From NCBI GenBank assembly GCA_024653225.1, contig JANLGA010000019.1:22140-27232 (forward strand): 5,093 bases of DNA, in the 5' to 3' direction. A program made the translations under genes and the position numbers. The stretch comes from Bacillota bacterium (lineage in GTDB: Bacteria > Bacillota > Sulfobacillia > JABLXB01). Under the pieces are notes generated by a model. The model did no database searches and was not told the DNA's origin. It saw only the letters and a list, made by a program, of their open reading frames with translations. Shown here in pieces: positions 1-4,067 of the stretch. How positions within the stretch are numbered: the stretch's first letter is position 1; each line of letters opens with the position of its first letter.

Positions 1-470
1 GCGAGGCCTCGCTCAGGGGCAGCGGGGCCGTGGCGACAGTCGGATACTCCATCGAATGGTTCATGCCGGGCTCGTTTTTCGAGAAACTCGGTTATGTGGT
101 CCATGAGCGGCGGGGCGGTGAAGCGCTTTACGTGAAATCCCTCGGCGACGCCGGGGGGCAGTGGACCGCGAGGTTGCCCGCCCCTCGATATTCCTTCAGG
201 CCGGTGGAGGGCCGGGTCGCGGTGGACCTGTTCTGGAACACGTTCTGCCAGACGAGCCGCATCGAGGCCGCGAGGGTCAGGGAGGTGGCCGCGGAATTCG
301 GCGACAAGGTCGTTCTCAGGGAGTACTGCGCCGACGACGCGGACGTCCTGCGCGCCCACGAGTTGCCGCGGGCGATATTCGTGAACGGGAAAGAAGTGGG
401 CTGGGGCTGCGAGGCGCCGCGGGAAGGACTGCGGAAGGTGCTGAGCGAGGCCGTTTCGAGGCTGTCGTAG
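1..470 (+). CDS. GNAT family N-acetyltransferase with C-terminal YoaP-type thioredoxin-like domain (5' partial)
   Basis: The reading frame is open from position 3 to the TAG at 468-470 with no stop upstream, so the gene very probably begins outside the window. The GTG at 30 looks internal. The first ~40 visible residues look like the end of a GNAT acetyltransferase fold: a Gly-Val-Ala-type strand, then WFMPGSFFEKLGY, the usual 'F-x-K-x-G-[FY]' segment, and a final strand ALYVKSL. After a proline/arginine linker comes a thioredoxin-like domain (about residues 60-146 counted from the GTG). It has VAVDLFWNTFCQTS, a single Cys where relatives carry an FCPT-like motif, and AIFVNGKEVGWG near the end. 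This order matches GNAT proteins carrying a YoaP domain; their substrates are generally unknown to me. The acetyl-CoA loop is not visible. The gene converges on the liaF-like gene, with 17 bp between stops. Confidence 0.8.
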   Translation, partial: EASLRGSGAVATVGYSIEWFMPGSFFEKLGYVVHERRGGEALYVKSLGDAGGQWTARLPAPRYSFRPVEGRVAVDLFWNTFCQTSRIEAARVREVAAEFGDKVVLREYCADDADVLRAHELPRAIFVNGKEVGWGCEAPREGLRKVLSEAVSRLS

Positions 471-487
471 CGCCGCGGCGGCGCGGC

Positions 488-1396
488 TCAGCGACGCTCG
501 AGCGCGACTCGTCCGACCGCCGAGGCGACCCTGATATCGAGGGTACTTCGAGGGGTGGTGGTGTCCTTGGAAACCCAATAGCCGTTCTCCCTGGCGAGGC
601 CGGAGGCGGCAAGATTCTCGTCCACGACCAAGCCGACGACCCTCAACCTGACGCCGACTGTGGAGGGCACCAGCAGGGTGACATCGGACGCCCCGGCGCT
701 GATGGAGACGTCCGTCCTGAGGCCCCTGTCCCCGAAAACGATGGCGCACTGCCCGGCGCCCATCTTAATGTCTAGGGACTCGAGGGCGACAGACGACAAG
801 TCCAGGCGACACCTCGACCTGCCGGCGGTGACGGCCAGCGAGACCCGTAACGAGTCATTCAGCCTGACCGTGGACCGGGTGGAAGAGCCTCCCCTGCGGA
901 GTCCCGTCACCCCGAGGCCGACTACCGCGGTCGAACCGGACCGGCTGTAGGACAATGACGGCCGTTCTCCGGCGTATTCGACGTCGGCCTCCACGAGCCC
1001 GTTCGAACCGCCCGAGACCTCGAGATCGCCGTCGTGCAGGGATAGGGTGATGTCGGCCGACTCAATTCCCGGCTCGACCTCTTTCTCGAACCTGGCGACT
1101 CCCCCGCCGCTCGGCCCGGGTCCCTCGGCTTCGGGAAGGAGGAGGTGGTGTCGCCATCCGGCGACAGGACCCGGGGCGAGGAGGGACAATGGGACCAGCG
1201 CGAGGGTGAGCAGTACCAGCACGCCCGGGACTCCCAGCCCGAACAGGACGAGCACGCCCATTACTATCAGCAACACGGGCCAGTACCGTGAAGCCGTGAG
1301 CCACACACTCCAATCCAGGACGCCCGTCGTGTTTGCGAGCAGCACCAGCCCCACGAGCACGGTCGAAACCCCGGTTATGACTCGTCCTCGGCTCAC
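488..1396 (-). CDS. LiaF-like membrane protein: DUF5668-type N-terminus plus toast-rack domain
   Basis: This is a predicted membrane protein of 302 residues, related to LiaF/YvqF cell-wall-antibiotic response proteins. In Bacillus subtilis LiaF holds the LiaRS two-component system off; that role here is inference. Three hydrophobic segments lie at about 6-21, 38-53 and 56-74. A short linker leads to a beta-rich, non-membrane domain (about 100-302) with the repeated strands and Gly-Ala-Gly turns of toast-rack domains: MGAGQC at 212-217 and SAGASDV at 233-239. The start chosen is the GTG at 1394-1396, whose GTGA overlaps the pspC stop TGA. GAGGGGG lies about 8 nt upstream. The frame stays open upstream as far as 1753, but that extension only shadows pspC. 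Co-translation with pspC and the shared theme argue for one envelope-stress operon. No liaR or liaS is in view. Confidence 0.83.
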   Translation of the reverse strand: MSRGRVITGVSTVLVGLVLLANTTGVLDWSVWLTASRYWPVLLIVMGVLVLFGLGVPGVLVLLTLALVPLSLLAPGPVAGWRHHLLLPEAEGPGPSGGGVARFEKEVEPGIESADITLSLHDGDLEVSGGSNGLVEADVEYAGERPSLSYSRSGSTAVVGLGVTGLRRGGSSTRSTVRLNDSLRVSLAVTAGRSRCRLDLSSVALESLDIKMGAGQCAIVFGDRGLRTDVSISAGASDVTLLVPSTVGVRLRVVGLVVDENLAASGLARENGYWVSKDTTTPRSTLDIRVASAVGRVALERR

Positions 1397-1854
1397 CCAC
1401 GACGCCCCCTCACGAGTATCAGGACCCCGACGATCACTATGGCGAGTGGCCACAAGCGATCCGGGGTGAACCACCAGAACCTCATCCAGAACTGACGGGG
1501 GATAAACTGCCTGAGCAGGAAATACACCCCGGCGATGACCAGCGAATACCCGATCACCTGCCGGATGGGCGTCCCGACGGGCTCGGGGGAATGCCGCTCG
1601 CCCTCCGCCCCGTCGTCCGCCGTCCCGTCGGGTGCCGGCGCAGCGGTCGTTTGCCGGTCCGCGCGGGCCCCGGGTGCTTCGGGGATGAGCAACAGGGCGG
1701 CGACGTACGCCGCGAGGGCCACCGGCGGAGCGACCAGCGCGGCCACGACCCACAGCAGTCTGAGGAGGGTCACGTCAACCTCAAAGTATGCAGCGAGTCC
1801 GCCCGCGACGCCGGAAACCATTCTATCAGTCCTCGACCTGTACAACCGCTTCAC
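1393..1854 (-). CDS. PspC domain protein with extra C-terminal transmembrane hairpin
   Basis: This is a phage-shock-protein C family membrane protein of 153 residues. The N-terminus (MKRLYRSRTDRMVSGVAGGL, then AAYFEVD) is the signature of PspC domains. It is followed by a long hydrophobic segment at about 31-57 ending in LLIPE. A charged Ala/Pro/Asp linker spans 60-96. Two further membrane segments lie at about 98-117 and 133-149, with RLWPLAIVIVGVLIL between, resembling a DUF5668 module. PspC proteins sense or transmit membrane stress; the partner here is likely the LiaF-like product encoded immediately downstream. I chose the GTG at 1852-1854 because it gives the family's usual MKRLYRS start and lies 8 nt after GGGAGG. 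A GTG two codons upstream (1858-1860) is equally in frame. The stop overlaps the next gene's start as GTGA. The promoter would lie in the intergenic region above 1860. Confidence 0.9.
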   Translation of the reverse strand: MKRLYRSRTDRMVSGVAGGLAAYFEVDVTLLRLLWVVAALVAPPVALAAYVAALLLIPEAPGARADRQTTAAPAPDGTADDGAEGERHSPEPVGTPIRQVIGYSLVIAGVYFLLRQFIPRQFWMRFWWFTPDRLWPLAIVIVGVLILVRGRRG

Positions 1855-2040
1855 TGTCACAGCCTCCCTCCGCCGTCTATGCGAGGTGATTCTCCGACCT
1901 TGGTGAGGGATCCTTGCCGGTTTCTATGCGCGCACCCGGCGTACAATACCACCGGCCCGGCGCGAACAAGGGTGCGGCTGCAATCGCGTCGAAAACAGCG
2001 GGGCGAACTGGGTCGGTCGCGCCTCCTGACGCATGTTAAC

Positions 2041-2054
2041 CAAACGGACGTTTG
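2041..2054. promoter_or_regulatory. 14-bp perfect palindrome, operator-like (resembles a Bacillota LexA box)
   Basis: CAAACG-GA-CGTTTG is an inverted repeat with six paired bases on each side of a 2-nt centre. Written as C-AAAC-N4-GTTT-G it has the spacing of the Bacillota LexA/DinR box (CGAAC-N4-GTTCG). It differs at the symmetric second and second-last positions (A for G, T for C), and these are important bases, so LexA binding is uncertain. It lies in a divergent promoter region and directly abuts the first DnaA box, a position suited to an operator. Confidence 0.4.
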
Positions 2055-2087
2055 TTATTCACAGATTGTGTATAAACCTGTGGATAA
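2055..2087. promoter_or_regulatory. Cluster of three perfect DnaA boxes at 12-bp spacing
   Basis: Three 9-mers match the DnaA-box consensus TTATNCACA at every position: TTATTCACA on the plus strand (2055-2063), TGTGTATAA (2067-2075, TTATACACA on the minus strand) and TGTGGATAA (2079-2087, the classic TTATCCACA on the minus strand). Starts are 12 bp apart with 3-nt gaps. Boxes 1 and 2 face each other, so 2055-2075 also reads as a dyad. A weaker 7-of-9 copy, TTAACCAAA, lies at 2036-2044. The cluster sits in the most AT-rich patch of the window. DnaA boxes bind the replication initiator DnaA. Outside origins, such clusters titrate DnaA or regulate promoters. No dnaA, dnaN or other origin-linked gene is visible. 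Confidence 0.7.
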
Positions 2088-2137
2088 CCAATATTTGTGG
2101 GACATGGATGAATGAGAACGCCTGAAAACGGGCGACT

Positions 2138-2161
2138 GGAACCTGCCTGAAGAAGGTTGCC
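2138..2161 (+). promoter_or_regulatory. Possible hairpin covering the Nudix ribosome-binding site
   Basis: GGAACCT (2138-2144) can pair with AGGTTGCC (2154-2161): seven base pairs with G2159 bulged and a 9-nt loop. The SD sequence AGAAGG (2151-2156) lies 9 nt before the chosen TTG start and is partly in the 3' arm. If formed in the mRNA, this stem would limit initiation of the Nudix gene. The pairing is seen directly; regulation is inference. Confidence 0.3.
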
Positions 2162-2165
2162 ACCG

Positions 2166-2636
2166 TTGACAGAAAGGGATGAGGGCGAGTTGTTGAGAGA
2201 GGTATCCGCGGGAGGGATAGTGTTCTGCCCCGGGGGCAAGGGCGAAGCCGGACCCAGGGTCCTGATGATCAAAGACGCGTACGGACGCTGGACATTTCCG
2301 AAGGGCCAAGTGGAAAGCGGTGAGACGCCCGAGGCCGCCGCCCTCAGGGAAATCAAGGAAGAGACCGGGGTCGGAGGTTCGATCGAGGCCGATCTCGGGC
2401 CGGTGCGCTACTTTTACACGTCACCGGGAGGACTGGTCTCGAAAACCGTACACTACTACCTCGTCAAGTCCGACGGGCGGGAACCGGCGCCACAGCTGTC
2501 GGAAGTGGAAGACGCGAGGTGGGTGGAGGTGGAGGACGCCCTCGAGATGAACGGGTACGAGAACAACGAGCGGGTGCTGCGGCGAGCCATAGAGATCATT
2601 CGCGGTGGCGGGGGCACCGAGGCGGCGCGCGGGTAG
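2166..2636 (+). CDS. Nudix hydrolase (MutT/Ap4A-hydrolase-like)
   Basis: This is a cytoplasmic hydrolase of 156 residues that would cleave a nucleoside diphosphate linked to another moiety, using divalent metal. The Nudix box GX5EX7REUXEEXGU is complete at residues 47-69: G47, E53, R61, E62, E65, E66, G68, with REIKEETGV. It is preceded by WTFPKGQVESGE, and the N-terminal strand SAGGIVF is typical. The RWTFPKG form and small size recall bacterial Ap4A hydrolases and house-cleaning MutT-like enzymes; the substrate cannot be read from sequence. I chose the TTG at 2166 because AGAAGG lies 9 nt upstream. The TTG at 2157 would touch that SD, giving three more residues. It is divergent from pspC and followed by a 122-nt gap, so it may be monocistronic. 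Confidence 0.92.
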   Translation: MTERDEGELLREVSAGGIVFCPGGKGEAGPRVLMIKDAYGRWTFPKGQVESGETPEAAALREIKEETGVGGSIEADLGPVRYFYTSPGGLVSKTVHYYLVKSDGREPAPQLSEVEDARWVEVEDALEMNGYENNERVLRRAIEIIRGGGGTEAARG

Positions 2637-2758
2637 TTGTCGAACCCTGTTCGTCGGTGTCGAGCGGTTCGCGGGTCGGCTTGGCAGATCCCGGAAGGAC
2701 ACATCGCGCGGGGCGCAGAATGCAGGATACGAAGGGGCCGGTGGCCGCAATCTGAGAG

Positions 2759-3328
2759 GTGAAGCGTACGAGACGGCCCGGTATGGCGATTGCGGCCCTG
2801 GCTTTATTGTTCGCGGCAGGCGGTCTGTGGCGGTGGTGTTCGAGGGGTCCTGCCGGCGGCGGGTCAAGGGATATCCAGGTGACCGTGGTTGAGGCGCTCG
2901 AAGCGGGGACACGGTGGGTCGCCCCGGCGTTCCCGGTCGAAGCGCCTTTGCTTTGCCTTCAGCGGGACGGGGGTTCGCCCGCACTGGAGGTGCCGCCGGG
3001 GTGCACGGGCGCCGCGCTGTTGGTTGATGTCACGTCGGACCGCGTCTCCACGCGGTGGGCGTACGCCGGCTGGACGCGCACCATCTGCGCGAGCGTGGGG
3101 GATGCCCGCCCCGTACGGGTGACGGTCGTCGCGATGCCGCGATGGAGGGCATTCATCACGGTGGCGGGAGGGCGGTTCGCCGGCACGCTCGCTCCCTCGG
3201 AATCGTGGGGGGACCGGGTGTCGTGGGGGGACGGGATGGGCCACGGCCGTTCGGGGACCGAGCTGGTCTTAAGGGTCGTGAACGTCGGCCCCGTCCGGGC
3301 CGTCACGGTTCCAGGACTTCACCGGTGA
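2759..3328 (+). CDS. Exported or membrane-anchored protein of unknown function
   Basis: I do not recognise this 189-residue protein. Residues 1-8 are strongly basic (MKRTRRPG). A hydrophobic stretch at 9-24 and a Gly/Ser-rich spacer at 29-36 follow, so it is a signal anchor or uncleaved signal peptide with the rest outside. The mature part looks beta-rich, has Cys at 66, 82 and 110, and contains an in-frame tandem SWGDRV-SWGDGM repeat at 149-160. The end, ELVLRVVNVGPVRAV, reads as an edge strand, turn and strand. An in-frame TGA at 2753-2755 limits the start to the GTG at 2759 or the ATG at 2783. GTG is preferred because it supplies the positive N-region, although no good SD precedes it. It shares L-x-P-x3-W (L144, P146, W150) and its C-terminal pattern with the next gene's product. 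Confidence 0.68.
   Translation: MKRTRRPGMAIAALALLFAAGGLWRWCSRGPAGGGSRDIQVTVVEALEAGTRWVAPAFPVEAPLLCLQRDGGSPALEVPPGCTGAALLVDVTSDRVSTRWAYAGWTRTICASVGDARPVRVTVVAMPRWRAFITVAGGRFAGTLAPSESWGDRVSWGDGMGHGRSGTELVLRVVNVGPVRAVTVPGLHR
3203..3238 (+). repeat. Two-copy 18-bp in-frame tandem repeat
   Basis: Units 3203-3220 and 3221-3238 are identical at 16 of 18 bases, including the first 12 (TCGTGGGGGGAC). They lie exactly in the reading frame of the surrounding gene and encode SWGDRV then SWGDGM. This is probably a recent in-frame duplication by slippage in a G-rich stretch. Confidence 0.75.
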
Positions 3329-3360
3329 GAATCGGGCATGAACTCAAGGACGATGGAGAA

Positions 3361-3368
3361 AGGGAGGG
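3361..3368 (+). promoter_or_regulatory. Strong SD-like AGGGAGGG with no matching canonical start codon
   Basis: AGGGAGGG is the best SD-like sequence between the two exported-protein genes. It lies 9-10 nt before an ATC codon (3378-3380) in frame with the downstream gene, but about 33 nt before that gene's first canonical start, the ATG at 3402. The GTG at 3368 that it overlaps opens only a 5-codon frame. Confidence 0.4.
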
Positions 3369-3401
3369 TGGTTCGTCATCGGTAGAGCACGCTATGTCCT
3401 C

Positions 3402-4067
3402 ATGGTATCGGCCGTGCTGGCCTCCGCCGCGGCCGCCCTGTGGCCGGCGGTGTCCGGTGCGGTGTCCGGGTGTCCCGAGTATGTCCTGGTGGTCGTGGAA
3501 GAGGCCAATACGAAGGGCCTGAACGTCCTGCCGCTCGGGGGCGATTGCCCGAGGTCGGTGGAGATAGACGAGGCGAGACGCTCCGTGAAGCCGCTCGCGC
3601 CCGAGTATGTTCCGGACCGGAGGACGAGGTGCCTTCTCGTGTACGACGTGGAATTCTGCGGAGTGAGGGTGTTCAGCGACGCGCACAAGATACGGTCGTT
3701 TCCGTACCGCGTTGAGTTGGGACGGCCGATCACCGTCAGCGCCGGCGGCGAAGGCTCCGACGCCGGCCGGGTCGCCGTCGCGGACAACACCATGAGGTTG
3801 TGCGGTGGAACGCTCACGCTCGTGGGTGTGGACAGGGGCGGCGAGGTGCGACTGGTGTTCGAGGGAGAGGAGATCGTCCTCGACCCGGGCCGAGGATGGG
3901 CGAAGGCCCGAGTCCGGGACGGGAGCTCCGTATCCGAAATAAGGCCGGGACCGGAGTGGCAGGTGAGACTGGGCTCCGCGTTGGACAGGGGGTGCCCGGT
4001 GAGCAAGCTCACAGTGTTTAACCACGGGTCGTGGAGAAAGGAGCGTGTGGCGCCGTGCGGTCCTTGA
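3402..4067 (+). CDS. Cysteine-rich exported protein of unknown function, probable lipoprotein
   Basis: I do not recognise this protein, 221 residues from the ATG at 3402. The N-terminus is a signal peptide with a hydrophobic core at 2-17 ending in VSG-C24, which fits a lipobox, so lipid anchoring is plausible. Cysteines lie at 24, 49, 77, 86, 134, 198 and 219; if C24 is lipidated, six remain for disulfides. The mature region alternates short strands and turns. It includes TLTLVGVDRGGEVRLVF, then L160-D-P162-x3-W166, and ends with KLTVFNHGSWR, echoing the preceding gene's product. From the ATG the signal peptide lacks its usual basic start; the in-frame codons before it encode IGRARYVL, which would supply one. 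Those codons offer no ATG, GTG or TTG back to the stop at 3339. The end overlaps the hydrolase start by 13 nt, suggesting coupled translation. Confidence 0.72.
   Translation: MVSAVLASAAAALWPAVSGAVSGCPEYVLVVVEEANTKGLNVLPLGGDCPRSVEIDEARRSVKPLAPEYVPDRRTRCLLVYDVEFCGVRVFSDAHKIRSFPYRVELGRPITVSAGGEGSDAGRVAVADNTMRLCGGTLTLVGVDRGGEVRLVFEGEEIVLDPGRGWAKARVRDGSSVSEIRPGPEWQVRLGSALDRGCPVSKLTVFNHGSWRKERVAPCGP

Larger units (their letters stand above)
1855..2165. other. Divergent intergenic region between pspC and the Nudix gene
   Basis: This ~310-bp gap carries no convincing gene; the reading frames crossing it are shadows with no recognisable motifs. The half next to pspC (1861-2030) is GC-rich and should hold the pspC promoter. 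The best minus-strand guess is TATTGT (around 1947) with CTTGTT 16 nt further upstream, which is weak. Composition changes abruptly at about 2033. By hand count 2031-2100 has 26 G/C of 70, and 2051-2100 has 16 of 50, against a clearly GC-rich background. The AT-rich patch holds a 14-bp palindrome and a DnaA-box cluster. The last 30 nt can fold over the Nudix ribosome-binding site. Confidence 0.7.

Noticed and set aside
30..32. GTG at 30 as the true start of the first gene
   Set aside because: It would remove most of the GNAT fold. The frame is open to the window edge and the upstream residues continue the family pattern.
471..483. GC-rich inverted repeat CGCCG-CGG-CGGCG between the convergent genes as a terminator
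   Set aside because: The stem is only about 5 bp with no T-tract on either side, and such strings are common in GC-rich DNA.
1397..1753. N-terminal extension of the liaF-like frame up to 1753
   Set aside because: It lies wholly inside pspC, reads as low-complexity Arg/Gly/Pro, and the GTG at 1394-1396 has an SD and the family-like start.
1591..2115. Plus-strand ORF across pspC and the intergenic region
   Set aside because: It is antisense to pspC for half its length, has no recognisable motif, and runs through the DnaA-box cluster.
2166..2171. TTGACA as a perfect -35 promoter hexamer
   Set aside because: No -10-like hexamer lies 15-19 nt downstream, and the TTG is better explained as the Nudix start codon.
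2641..2653. CGAAC-CCT-GTTCG as a LexA box
   Set aside because: The spacer is 3 nt rather than the required 4, so the half-sites are out of register.
2605..2892. Plus-strand 95-codon ORF bridging the Nudix and anchored-protein genes
   Set aside because: It overlaps both real genes out of frame, and its translation has no signal peptide or domain pattern.
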